From NCBI RefSeq assembly GCF_014633365.1, contig NC_068352.1:4642393-4706392 (forward strand): a stretch of DNA of 64,000 nt, given 5' to 3'. The DNA comes from Diospyros lotus (Eukaryota; Streptophyta; Magnoliopsida; Ericales; Ebenaceae). Positions within the stretch are counted from its first letter, which is position 1; every line of letters begins with the position of its first letter. A program made the translations under genes and the position numbers. This document shows positions 23,721-35,398 of this stretch, piece by piece. The notes beneath the pieces were generated by a model. That model did not search any database, had not been told where the DNA came from, and worked only from the letters and a program-made list of their open reading frames with translations.

Positions 23721-23766
23721 AACGACTGATTTTCTCGTCATTAAAACCTATTTTTTTGTAGTGTTG

Positions 23767-24600
23767 GGTTATAAACCTAAATCCGTCTAAGTTTAAACGA
23801 CATATATGTATATATATATATATATATGGAGAGAGAGAGAGAGAGAAAGAAAGAGAGACAGAGACAGAAAGATTAACAACGATGGGTATATCGAGAGAGA
23901 GAAAGACCATTGGCAATAGGTTGACATAGAGAAAAATAGAAAATTCATGCTGACAATAACTGGTGATCAAGATGTATGTGTGTGCACGCGCATATATGTA
24001 TAGAGAGAAATGTGCAAAAGGGTTTCTTCCCATTACTGACCGTTGACAACATGACAAAGTGGAAAGATAAACATAAGGAGCCCCCACGGGCATTGTCTAG
24101 TGATTGAGACCGTACATGTGTCGGTCCCAAAGAGTTTTGGATTCTATCTGTTATATAGTCAGTCACAGATCCCATGTTCAAATCTCACTGTTAGGTTCTG
24201 TGATTTACCTCTCTTGCAGAAATCTTGGGGCTGAACTGGGGGAGCCCTTAAGATGAAGGATTTTACCTTTTGGTCTCAAAGATAAAGATAAGGAGAATAG
24301 AAAGGAAAAGAGTGAATAGATGAGAGAGAAATAAAAAATATCTTAAATATTAATGGTAAAATGATCATTTTCAATTAATTTTCCGCTACCTAATGCAATA
24401 TGGTGTGAAGATTAATTGCTTCACGAGTTAATTTACAAGTGCGATGGATGTGCCAAAGTTGTAATTAGTACAACAAAAACATATAAAATTTTAATCTTAT
24501 CTCATTACACATATTTTATCTCGCTGATCAATTTTATTTATAATTGAACTTTTTTTTATAAAATTCTTATCATCATTTGATCTATAATAAGTTTTAAGCC
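23767..24600. other. Intergenic stretch with simple repeats and a possible SINE
   Basis: Contains (TA)n at about 23806-23827 and (GA)n at about 23828-23870. At 24085-24290 there is a tRNA-like promoter layout: 'tgtctagtgattgag' as a possible A box and 'tgttcaaatctcac' as a possible B box about 75 bp later, ending near 'ggattttaccttttgg'. The SINE reading is weak. The remainder shows nothing recognisable. Confidence 0.35.
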
Positions 24601-24602
24601 AA

Positions 24603-25570
24603 CTATCGACTATCTAATGCAACACTTTTTTCACTAGAATTTGAGGCTATTTGCCTATAGAAATTCACAAGCAAACTAGAATTCATATTAGTTAAAAGAA
24701 CTGGATTGGCTTTGACTTGATGAGAAGGAGTAACTTCAATATTTAAAGGGAGATCATGGCCTAAAGCTGGGGCAGACTCAGGAATGGGTTCACTGCCACC
24801 TGCATTAGGGCGAGGATCCAAACTAAGCCCACGTGGAGAAGGCCTACGTTGATAAGCACCTCTCAATCCACGAGAAAAAGCCCCACGGCTACAGGGAAGC
24901 TGAACCCGATCCATGCCATTGTCAGGAGCACAAAATGGCTGCTTAGTACCTGGAGGAGAAGCTGGTACTAGGGACAACTGTAGAAGCCCGAGAAGGCAGC
25001 GGGGGAAAACTATTCGATGACAACGACGGTGGCTCCGCCGGATGATCTTCCAGATAGGCAGGGGGGGTGCAATGAAGCATTCACAAGAGCGGATGTACGA
25101 GATGGAGGAGAAGAGCATGATGAAGGGTGAAAGGGGACCTCCACAACAGCGTCATGCGAAGGAATAACCGACGTACCAGAATCCAGTATCAGCACCGTTA
25201 AGGCCGTCGATGGCTGCGAGTGAGGTGACGGAGGTGATGACGGCACCGGAGGGAGACAAACCGATAATGAAATCGAAGGGGACGGTGGCAACAAGGATGG
25301 AGGAATGTTTCCAGTCACACTAGACCCCGAGGTCACCTGCGCGTGATCCATCTTCACTGACACAGCATGATTCGAGCCCAAACGTTGGGTCGAGGATTTT
25401 TTTTTTTTCCTCCGCAAGTTGTTGTAATGGAAGAGGAGCATCAAAGGACTCGATTGCAATCAGGTAAGAAGCATCAGAATGCTTGAACACCTCCAACACA
25501 GGATTAAGGGGTCGATCATAATCTGGAACTTTAACAGTAGTCTTCCATGACCGCCGTTTAGGAGTCCCAA
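24603..25570 (-). other. Unidentified GC-richer segment with interrupted minus-strand reading frames
   Basis: Higher in GC than its surroundings. Three overlapping minus-strand frames are partly open: 25459-25010, 25118-24603, and a frame entering from about 25570 that reads 'TPKRRSWKTTVKVPDYDRP' and stays open to about 25320. The composition is rich in S, P and R. I do not recognise a family. It may be an internal part of a retroelement, since a truncated Copia 5' end lies immediately to its right, or a host gene relic. Confidence 0.3.
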
Positions 25571-25579
25571 GCGAAATTT

Positions 25580-26473
25580 GTTAAGTAGCCCTTTAAGACT
25601 ATATTTAAAAATAAAATTGATATGAATAAAAAAAAATTATTATATAAAATTCATAATATTTTATGAATTCATCAAATATACCGATTTCAAATCGGGTAGA
25701 ATTCATCTTCGTCTTGTACGAAGGTAACCTAGAGGGCTCTAGACACTGAAAATAATCAATGCAGCAAACACCCGCTGACACGGACTTTCTTAGAGAACCC
25801 TAGGTTCGAAAAACGATTGACCTTACAGAAAACCCTAAGAGCCGAACTTAACACGGCTCTGATACCACTGTTGAGAGCTAACAAAAATGATTGAAAACCT
25901 TAGGGTTTTACAACTTTTAATCTCAGACTATTGATGGACAAAAACTAGAAGCAGAAATAAAACATACACGAAACTGAAACCAAAACGAAAAAGAGACACA
26001 CGAGATTTTACCGTGGTTCACCTCAAAACCGAGGCTACGTCCACGTTGAGCTCTAGTGAGGAGAGCTCACTGAACTATGAGGAAAAATCAGAGATTACAC
26101 CCACATATAAAACCTCCCGATCGCTCTGTACATATAATGGTTCGATGAAACGAAACTTGCCCTAAAATCACTTAATACAGATTAAAAGGCAACCTAATCG
26201 AACCCTATAAACATGCTCTATACAAAGCATTTACAGAAGAAAAGAAACAGAGAGAAAATCAATTCAAACCCTAGCCCAAGGGCGAGAGCCAACCACACAG
26301 AACCCGACCTATCCTTCTTCTTCTTCTTCTCACCTTTTTCTCGATCTTTCGTCTTAATTGAACACATCCCGATGCGAGATTAAAAGCTATAAGGAATGGC
26401 TGGGATTGACTCTCATAAAGCACTGAAGGATGACTGAGATTCAATCATGCAAGCACGGTTGAATATTCCAACA
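25580..26473 (-). mobile_element. Truncated Ty1/Copia element: 5' LTR, primer-binding site and start of gag
   Basis: The right part (25869-26473, 605 bp) is an LTR on the minus strand that starts TGTTGGAATATTC and ends CTCAACA. Next comes TGGTATCAGAGCC at 25855-25867, the primer-binding site for initiator tRNA-Met. A leader follows, then a gag start at about 25707 reading 'MNSTRFEIGIFD', the same opening as the Copia element at 40616-46375 ('MTSTRFEIGTFD'). The frame breaks within 15 codons into AT-rich sequence, and no other Copia domain follows. The LTR shares the 'taccgtggttcacc' and 'ggctacgtccacgttgagct' blocks with the other Copia, so the two belong to the same group of families. Flanking GAAAT at 26474-26478 is a possible TSD half. 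The left boundary is uncertain. Confidence 0.7.
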
Positions 26474-27850
26474 GAAATAGCAGGGAATAAGATCGGACAT
26501 GGGAGAAATCAACCGGGCGCCAACTGAGGCTGCGGATGGTTGCCACGTGCTGCCATCCAACAGCTGCCAATTGGCAAGCTGCGGTTGCAACACGTGGCCC
26601 TCCAATCCAGCTAAGAGGGATGACGACATTTGATGCTTCATATCCAGCAGAATCAGTTTCATAATGGTAGAGGAACGAATGTTTATGATACACCACATTA
26701 AATTCAGAAATATAGTGACTTTGTATGATAAATGATATTTTGTATTTGATTGTATAAACAGGATTTCAATTGTATAAATAAGATTTCGATTGCAATGATT
26801 AAAAATGCAAGATTTTGATTGTTGGACTAATTAAAATTGTAGAACTTCAATTGTATATGTAAGATTTTAATTACATTGATATTCTAAATTATTCTATATT
26901 TCATTGTATATATAAGATTTTAATTATATTAATAATTTAATTTAATATATATTGACTTTTTTATTAATTTATTAGGAAAGAAAAATAGATTATAGTACTT
27001 ATGATAGTTTTAATCTATATAAGTATTTCTGAATGGGTTCTTATTGTGTTTCTAATAATTTATTTATGTTAAGAACTTAATTTAAGGATGTGTTTTATAG
27101 TATTTAGTTGAAAAAAATATATTTTTTAATTTGAATAAAAAATAAAAACTACCCTCACTAGATGAACTTTTTCATGAAAAAAGAATAAATGATACTTTAA
27201 TAATTATATCATAAAATTTAATTTTATGAAAAAAAATAATATATTAAATAATAAATATAAAATTTAATTTTTAAAATATTTTTATATATTTTTCATATTA
27301 TCAAATACATCCTTAAAGTCAAAAGGAGATGTGGCTATTCCTTCAACGTGTCAGCATTTGATGCTTATCCTCCAAGACGGGTGATTTGTCCTTTCAACGT
27401 CAAGAATGAACAGACGAACATCATTATCGACCACCTCTAGTGATTGGAAACAAAACTAAATAATCTTTCATTTGTTGAGGGGAGGACAGGAGCTCTCTGT
27501 CTCTCCCCACCAGCACCTACGTTAATAGTCCCATAGATTTACGTTAAATTAAGTCACATCATCTTTCCCCCTTCCATGAAAATACCTAACGGCCTTTCCT
27601 CTCGCCAGGATTATCCCTTTCGCATTCCATTTGTAAAAAGGTCGTCGCTTTTTACCTAGATTTACGTGTAAATGGAGGAAACTTGAAAATATTAATTAAG
27701 AGAGAAAAGGTTAAGGTGACAAAAGCAAATATTAAATAAGAGAGAGAAGGTGAAGCTAGGCACTAATAGGGAGTACTTTAGGGGGCAAAGGAAATGAAAA
27801 TAGAAAGGAAAGGAAGAAGGAGGGAGGAAAATAGGGCACTACTAGGTGTA
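26474..27850. other. AT-rich region upstream of the ATPase-like gene
   Basis: The first 220 bp are GC-richer with open minus-strand frames of unknown meaning (26441-26698). The rest is AT-rich with no coding signal. The stretch 27660-27860 carries purine-rich direct repeats of 'aatattaa.taagagagag' type. Confidence 0.4.
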
Positions 27851-27930
27851 CTTTTGTCATTTTCTCATCTATTCTTTTTGTGATGAAGCGCTTTCATTCA
27901 CACTTGGCCCCGGATTCATTATCCACTTCT

Positions 27931-27937
27931 TATTTAA
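27931..27937 (+). promoter_or_regulatory. Probable TATA box of the ATPase-like gene
   Basis: TATTTAA in a C/T-rich context, 94 bp upstream of the first ATG at 28025. This spacing fits a plant promoter with a short 5' leader. No experimental support. Confidence 0.4.
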
Positions 27938-28024
27938 GGCACCATTCAAGCCTCTCTTCAGACCAGGTGCTTCCAATTACCTCTCTCTGCCCTAACCAAC
28001 AATTGTCTCTCAGTTTCTCATTTC

Positions 28025-30447
28025 ATGGCCGCTCCATTATCTTCGATCCATTCTTGTTCGGTTCTTGGGCCCAAGTTTAGCCAATCCCGAGTTGCTGAAA
28101 CAATGGAAGATGCCTCCAATTCCTTCACAATAAGCCCAAAAAGACTGGAAGAGCTGGTTCAAGACAACAACATCACTGAAATTGTTGCTGCTTTAGACAC
28201 CAACATTGATTCTGGAATATCTGGAACCTCTGCAGACCTCATCCGAAGAACCCTAGTATTCGGATCCAACACTTTGGAATATCGGTCTTCTCTTGTCGAC
28301 GCCAAAGGATTCCACCAACTCATTCTCGAAGCTCTCAAAGATTCACCAGTCATCCTCTTGCTGTGCTGTGCAGCGCTCTCTACTGTGATTGGGATCAAAA
28401 GGAATGGGCTTCGAGAAGGGTTTCTTGATGGGGCCATCGTACTTCTTCCCATATTCATAGCGGTCAACTTTGGGGCCATTTTAAGGTTTGCGAAGGCTAG
28501 AAGGACGAGGAGGTTGCCCAGGAAAGCGAAAAAAATTGTGAAGATTTTTAGAAGTGGGAAAGTTCATCTGCTACCAGTTCCTGAAGTGGTAGTTGGTGAT
28601 GTAATATGTCTGGAGCCCGGCGATTGTGTCCCGGCCGACGGGCTGCTGATCGACGCCTGCGATTCTTTAAAGCTGGATGATGATCGGTGTGATGGGTACC
28701 GGAATCAGCCAACTTTGTTCGCGGGTGCAAAGGTGAGTAGCAATAACAGAATTGTTAAATCAGAATTCAGAAAGTGTCATTGGGCATGGAGACATCCCCA
28801 CACACTCAGTATTCACAGCCATAAGATCATATTTATTTTGAAGCAGATAATTTTCTGATTTTGAGGTGATGACCAATTTATTTTATTTATCGTTTCAAGG
28901 TGGTGGAAGGGAACTGCCGGATGCTGGTGACATCAGTTGGGAAGAACACAGAAAAGAGCAAGCTGACAAAATCACAGAGTTTTGGCCACCAAAACGAGCC
29001 ATCCAAACTGGAGATTTCCATTCGGAAGATGAACTCTCGCTTGGAAATGGTCTGGTTGATTGCCTTACTGCTTTATCTCGCAGTGCAAGCGATGAAATGC
29101 TTTGTCTGTGGATCTATCGAATGCGATAAAGATCATAATCCCGATCCCATAGGGGTGAAGGACACAGTCGAGGAGATAATGGAGGAGTTCACAAAACTAA
29201 TGATGAAGCAAGGGTTCAGGTTTTATCGCTTGGTTGCAATGATTTGCTTATTGATCTTTTCTTCGAGAGATGGGTTGCCTTGGGGAATCTCTCTCTCTCT
29301 AGCTTATGCAGCAGGTAAACTAATGGAGCTGTATCAAGCCAAAGTCCAAAAAGTTGCAGCCTCTGCAACACTGGGCTTGATCACCACCATTTTCTTGGGA
29401 AAAACCAGCGATTTAGTGAACTTGAATATGAAAGCATGTAAAGAATATGGCATAGATATCAAGCTGGTTGTAGATGATGATCTGAACACTGAAACTTTCA
29501 TGGCCAACAAGTCTCGAATTCACATGGAATACGGAATAGTGATTGAAAGAGCTTCAGAATTTCGAAACCTCTCCCAAAAAGACCAATTAAACATGGCAGA
29601 TCGGATCCATGTAATGGCCGGCTCCTCCCCGTCCGATAAGCTGCTGTTGTTGCAGCGCCTAAAGAAGAAAGGCCAAATCGTTGCTGTTGCCGGAGCCTCT
29701 TCGAGGGACTCTCCGGTGCTTGAAGAAGCAGATTTAGGGTTTTCAGTGGATGAAAATGTTGGAGAATTGGCCAAGGAGGCCTCGGATGTCATCATAATGG
29801 GCCAGAAATCTGTCACTGATATCTTCCCCATTTTAGGGTTTGGAAGGTGTGTCTGCAACAACATCCAAAAGTTTGTGCAGTTGCAGCTCACTCTCAATAT
29901 TTCTTCCTTCACCATAAACTACATTCTCCTACTTTCCAACATGCGGGAGCCAATTGGGCTTTTGGAGCTCTTGTGGGTTAACCTAATTATGGACATTTTT
30001 GGTGCCTTGGCTCTAGCACAGCCACCAGCAATTACAGAGATTGCAATGGACCCACCAAAATTTGGTGAAAAAGGATTTCAATATTTAACCAAGAGGGTGT
30101 GGAGAAACATAGTTGTTCAAGCTTGCTACCAAATCGCTGTTGTATTGATCCTTTACTTTAAGGGGAAATGGATTCTGGGCACAAATCAAAAGGTCTTGGA
30201 AGCCATGATCTTCAATTGTTACGTGAGTTGCCAGGTCATGGTGTTGATCAATGCTAGAGGAATCCAATATGGAAGAATGGAGAATAACATGTTTTGGGTC
30301 CTTCTTGCGGCCATTGTTATCCTGCAAATAGCATTCATGGAGATTATGCCAGTTTTCTCTCATATGGGAAGGCTGGATCTCAAACAATGGGCCCTATGTG
30401 TGGGAATTGCAGGGTTCTCTTTCCCCCTTGGACGGGTTGCCAAATAG
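28025..30447 (+). CDS. P2B (ACA-type) Ca2+-ATPase-like protein lacking all catalytic motifs; probable pseudoenzyme
   Basis: Two exons, 28025-28732 and 28900-30447, joined in frame (…FAGAK|VVEGN…) across a 167-bp GT/AG intron; 751 residues. A second ATG at 28103 would give 725. It resembles plasma-membrane autoinhibited Ca2+ pumps (ACA12/13 type), normally about 1,000 residues. Present: M1 (about 107-125), M2 (136-155), actuator core with 'VVGDVICLEPGD' (189-200), M3 (285-305), M4 (343-366), 'VMARSSP'-equivalent 'VMAGSSPSDKLLL' (474-486), M5/M6 with 'LLWVNLIMDIFGALALA' (593-609, M6 Asn and Asp kept), and M7-M10. Absent or altered: TGES is gone, PEGLP reads RDGLP (359-363), the phosphorylated DKTGT reads GKTSD (403-407), the nucleotide-binding domain is deleted, and TGDGTND reads AGASSRD (500-506). 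It could not form a phosphoenzyme, yet the frame is clean and the membrane part well kept. It is either an expressed pseudoenzyme or a young decaying copy. Confidence 0.8.
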
Positions 30448-31685
30448 AAGGCTTCATCATCTGCAGCAGATGATGACGTACAATGACGATGTGGGTTTCT
30501 AAATATAATATGTATATGACCATCCATGGGATCTTTCGTGATGCACCTTTGTAATTATAGGTAAAGAAGTCCAATTAGTTATAGGTAAAGAAGTCCAGAT
30601 GATAATGTGAAAAGTCTATTTAAAAGCTAGTGCATGCCATAGATAGATGATGATGATGATGATGATATAGGGTTTCCAAATATGATATGTACTGAACCAT
30701 GCATGTCATCTTTCTTCCCTTTGTCATTATGGATATATAATGTAAGTCTATATGATGTTGTGTAATATTATTTTAGAGATGATAGTGATGAAGATATAGG
30801 GTTTTCAAATATGATATGCACAAACCATGCATTTGAATGTCTACTTACCTCTGTAATTTTGGATGAATAAGTTTATATCAAATATATGAAATGCTCGAAG
30901 AGTTGAGTTAATTTGTGCATAAAGTCCCTCGTTCATAAATTTATTAAAACTAGCAAGTTTTATTTTTCCTTGCTTGAGTCAAAAAAGTTGTCCATCCCAA
31001 GTGACAACTCCAATGGCGAAGACAACAATGACAACAGACCACTACAACTAGTCAACAGTAATAATAAATAATAATAGTATATTATTAGATCAACCAATAT
31101 AAGAATCATAATGTTATTGAATTAGTGCTCTGGGTCTATACACTCTCCTAATATTAAACATAGAAAACATACTCCTTAAATCAATAATCAAAGGACGTCA
31201 TACGTTCCTAATGCTCATCAAAACTTTTCCTTTTTAGTCCGAAGAAAAAACAAAAAAACAAAAAGTCCCTTTGGAAGTTGGTGCATCCCATGAACGTCGG
31301 TTATACATTTTGGGGTTTCTCATTCACAATATATGATTATAAAATCATATGAAAGACCCGCTGCCACGACTTAATGACACACATCTCATATATATATATA
31401 TATATATATATAGTTAAGCTGTCTGTTGCAAGATTTTATTAGGTCTCTTTATAATAAATAATATGATAATAGATCTAGTCCACAAGACTGTAGTTTCTAG
31501 GAAATGAGGGGGATGATGAACCATCTTCTTCCACACAGACTTGGACCTAATTCCTGAAAGAAGATGAGCCATCTTCTTTAAAGAATTAATTTTATGGTTT
31601 GGAGTTAAAATTAATTAATTAATATGTGTACACTTATAGTTAGATACTTTAAGCTAATAAATTAGAGCCATCATTTGGTGGGGTG
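30448..31685. other. 3' flank of the ATPase-like gene, no further gene
   Basis: Contains a threefold diverged repeat (30465-30880, listed separately), a (TA)n run at 31389-31412, and AT-rich sequence without coding signal up to the solo LTR. Confidence 0.5.
30465..30880. repeat. Diverged direct repeats in the 3' flank of the ATPase-like gene
   Basis: Three copies of a block that starts with GATGA-rich sequence, followed by 'tagggtttccaaatatgata', 'ccatgcat' and 'tgtaatt.tgga'. They begin near 30465, 30640 and 30775, and unit length is 140-175 bp. The first copy starts within 20 bp of the stop codon, so the repeats probably lie in the 3' untranslated region. Confidence 0.6.
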
Positions 31686-31690
31686 GCGAC

Positions 31691-34333
31691 TGTAATATAT
31701 ACCCCATATCTATGTGAGGTGACCGTGTAATTTAGATGAATTTAAAATACTAAAAAATAGGTTTAATAGTAAAATAGATCACCGAATCGACAGAAGGGAG
31801 TATCTCGGACCCTAAACAATTAAGAAAAATGGTATGGTATCATCAAGCAATATAAGTTATGATTTTTGGTGATGAAAGAAATTGGATCGGGAATAACTTT
31901 CAGTACAACTGTCGACCAGGCTGAGAAAACTGAATCGACTTACAAGACATCGAAAAGTCAACAGAGCATGTCAAGGACTAATATTTTATGTATAGAACAA
32001 CCCTTAAGTGATTTCGGGTTGAATCAAGTGGATTTAGGGTCAAAACGATCAGTCGAGACTAAGTGCAATTTTCTAAATTTGCCCGAGGGAGGTCAAAATG
32101 GTAATTTTTCAGAAATTTCAAGGAAGAAATGAGAAGTACTAATCTTGTGGGTCTTAGTGATGGTGCTGGGAAAATCATGGGCTTGAGGATAAGGTCCAAA
32201 ATGCAAAAGAAACTTTCAAGGGGGCCAAAATGCAATTTTCGAAAAATCTACACATGCATGGCAGATCTGGCCGCGGATTTGGCCAAAAAATCCAGAGATT
32301 TGGCTGTCTAGCTTCGTCAGGGCAAGGCCAATGGTGGTCTAGGAGGCGTGTGGGAGAAGATATGGCCCGAGATTGACCACGTGGGGGTCGGTTTTGGCTT
32401 ATAAATGGCGAGGGTTTTTGGCCGAATTTGGAGCAGCAAATTGCTCGAGTTTGAGGGTGAATCGAAGGAAGCCAATAAGGGGCTTTCGATCCTTGAGGCG
32501 AGAGGAGCGTTTCTGGTAAGTTTTGTGAGTTTTCAGGTGTTTTAAGAGTGTTTCGAGGGCTGATCGGAAAAGCGAGGCGGACCGCCGCGCCATGCTTGAA
32601 ACTACTTGATCGGGGGGTTTTCTAGTGTGGTTTTGGCCGGGGGTTGGTGCCATCGTGATCAACTAGAAGAGGGCTTCCAGGAGGTGTGATCGGGGTCAGA
32701 TTCTGATGCCGGCCGGCGAACTGCTCGCTGGAGAAGACAACGCGCGTGCACTGCACGCGTAGCTGCCACGCGCAGCACTACTCACCCGTGCGTGAGGGTG
32801 CGTGAAGGTTCAGGTATTTTTGGAATTTTTTTATTATTTTAAGAAAAATAAATTAGAAATTATGGTGGAAGAAATTTTTGAAGAATGATGGAGGAAATGG
32901 TCATTTTGTAATTTTCAAAGAAAATGAGGCTTATGGAAAATAGAAGGAAGTATAGGAAAATTTTCAGAAAATTATAGAAGATAGGGAATATTGATTTATG
33001 AATTATTGTGAAGAAAAATCAAGGAAAAACCTTGAGTAGGTATTTATTTGAATTTTTGGAAGAGAAATATAGAGGAAATAAGAAGAAAATTGGAAAAAAT
33101 AGATATTGATATGCTTTTATGAACAAATATGATGCTCAGGGTGCCTTGAAGCTAAGGTGGAGTGACTCGTGCGAAGTTAAGGTGGGCACGCAAATCGAGG
33201 CATATCACACTTTGTGGCATGTGAGTGGTTTATTGTGAGTGTTCACCCCTATGGCTTGATTTATTGTGATGGTTTGTCCAAACGATTATTTACACATGCA
33301 TTGAATTTCGTACGATAAATTGCATACATTGAAATGTTGATTTTATATGCATGTTATGTATTGTCCATGTGGGGCGTGGGTTGTTAACTTGTGACGTAGC
33401 CTCGAGTGACAGCACTCGGGATGCACACTAGGAATTAATGCTATGTGACCTACTTGGGACGGGACTGAGACGGACTTCACCCTACGGTACTCAAGTGGCG
33501 GGGCTGAGAGTGGACACCACCCCAACTTCCTTTGAGCAATAGCATTAATACCGAGGTATTGTTGATTTCGGGGATAGTGCTGAAGTGATACTCTTGGGGC
33601 TAGGGTTGCGTTAGATTTTGGAATGCTTTTGAGTAGGAGTGTAATGCCTAACAATGATAATGGGGTGATTCCCGAGTTCATATGTCAAGGTTGTCCCTCT
33701 TAAGCAGAATTGTGTTTGTCAATGGGTCGATGTGGTCATGTCGCCTTTAGAGAGATTGTATTTTCCCCGGTTAGGGCTAAGTGCTATGTGGAATTCTCTT
33801 AGGTTGGGGCATGTCAGGATTTATCAGTTTTATATATAAGTTTGCATATATTCATAAAAATATTTTTGACCTCTCACTTAGATGATTCAGCATCTAATTT
33901 GGACTATGCCCCTAGAATATTCAAATGTTTCAGGTGAAAATAGTGGCGCCAAGGGAAAGAATGTCATCGAGATGTAGCTACTATGTTTAGTTTTCGTAGG
34001 TTTTTGTCTATGATTACGATGTTCAGAGGTTATATAATATTTTGATATTTTCATATGAAATATCGATCTGGATATTCAATTGTAAGAGGAATTGGTCGGT
34101 TATATATCATTGAGGTTTCGATCTTGCTTCCGCTGATATGATTGATAATACCTGTTTTAGTCTATTATTTTCTTAAATTTTAATATGCTGAGAAGGTATA
34201 ATCGAGATTGTCGGAAAATAATTATGATGAGGGTATGTATATCGAGAGACTTATGTTGTGTGTATGATATTGAAAAAAAAAATATTCTTAAAATCTCAAG
34301 ATAACGTGCGTTATGGGAAGACGGGACATTACA
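31691..34333 (+). mobile_element. Solo LTR, family 1 (copy C)
   Basis: 2,643 bp from TGTAATATATACCCC to GGGACATTACA, flanked by GCGAC on both sides (31686-31690 and 34334-34338). It has no internal retrotransposon sequence. It carries the family's palindromic box at 33879-33896 and the 'gaggtttcgatcttgcttcc' block near 34108. The few short open frames (for example 31866-32132) are not credible. Low-GC and short GC-rich parts alternate. Confidence 0.9.
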
Positions 34334-35350
34334 GCGACAACCCAATCCTAGTGATTAATGGTGGAACCATAATATATCAAAATTAAGCTGAACTTATAAT
34401 ATGTGATTCCCAGGTGTACGTATCCAAAAAAAAAAAAAAACAAAAAGAAGTTTGAGTTTGATGTAAATGATTAAAATATCTTATGTTTTTTATGATCATC
34501 AATTAAATATAAATTATTTTATGTTTTGATTCTTACATTTTTTAGTACTGTTGTTACTAAAATATAATAATAAACTTATTTATTAAAATATTCTAGCTCC
34601 ACATCTGCCCAATTTACAACTTCTTTATCCAGTTCGAGAAATCCTTCACTAGCTAGCTCATATTTGTCAATTTAAAAATCTCGAAAATAACATTGAGAAC
34701 CTTGTCTCATCCAACCTATAGCTACATAAGGAGCAGAAATCGTAGAGCACAAACTAACTCGTCTTGCTTTTTATATACCTATATATATTAACTTACATGT
34801 TAGAGGCTAAATTAATCGAGGAATCCAATCTTTTATCTTCTCTAAAGAACTCGGATCAAGATAAATTCGAGTGATCGGTCCCATCATCCCCTGCTAATTA
34901 GGTGCATTTGTATGCACAAAATTTGGGTAAGAATCAATTCAATTCTTCACCAATATTTTAGCTATGAAAAGTACACTAATGCATCAACCAGCCCCTACGA
35001 GCAGCTCTTTAAACTTGGTCGCTTCCACAGGCGTAGCACGATTAGTACTCGAGTAATAGATTACATACAAGAATACAAGTTCAAATCATGATAATTGCAG
35101 TGTGAAGTTTCATCTCCTGTAAGAATGATTTTTTATGGACACCATATATTATGTCTTCTATTTAAGGAGTCGTCATATACCATGATTTACCTCACTCACA
35201 TGCATAGAATAGTGCGTAAAGAATCGATTTTCTTCGTCAACCATATGAAAGTGCTGTCTAATCAAAGCAGCTGCTTCGGCGCAATTTCACATTGAAAATT
35301 AGGGTGACAAACCGATGATTTTCTTCCTGGAAAGTAGACTTCCATTTGGA

Positions 35351-35398
35351 GAAAGGTGGTTGGACCAAGTGCTCTCACTTGCTTGGTCCAACCACCTT
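35351..35398. repeat. Perfect 18-bp inverted repeat with 12-nt loop
   Basis: The arms AAAGGTGGTTGGACCAAG (35351-35368) and its exact reverse complement (35381-35398) flank 12 nt that themselves pair partly (caagtg/cacttg). It would form a strong hairpin in RNA or cruciform DNA. Confidence 0.9.

Larger units (their letters stand above)
5015..23763 (+). mobile_element. CACTA (En/Spm-type) DNA transposon carrying a captured gene fragment and nested retrotransposons
   Basis: The left end starts CACTATAACAAAAA at 5015. The right end, read on the minus strand from 23763, starts CACTACAAAAAAA. Both ends are flanked by TTG (5012-5014 and 23764-23766), the 3-bp duplication expected for this superfamily. 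Subterminal regions are filled with 'ttaacgacggg' motifs in both orientations (5030-5130 and 23300-23720), typical of CACTA transposase-binding arrays. Removing the nested retrotransposon insertion leaves about 6.9 kb. Inside are a three-exon phosphofructokinase fragment and a possible remnant of the TNP2-type transposase N-terminus, but no intact transposase, so the element is non-autonomous. Confidence 0.85.

Noticed and set aside
25574..26478. GAAAT on both sides as a clean TSD of a small Copia insertion
   Set aside because: The left copy is one base away from any TG terminus and the left edge lacks an LTR, so the boundary cannot be claimed.
28159..28730. Minus-strand frames over the ATPase-like gene
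   Set aside because: Antisense shadows of exon 1; the plus-strand product is recognisable.
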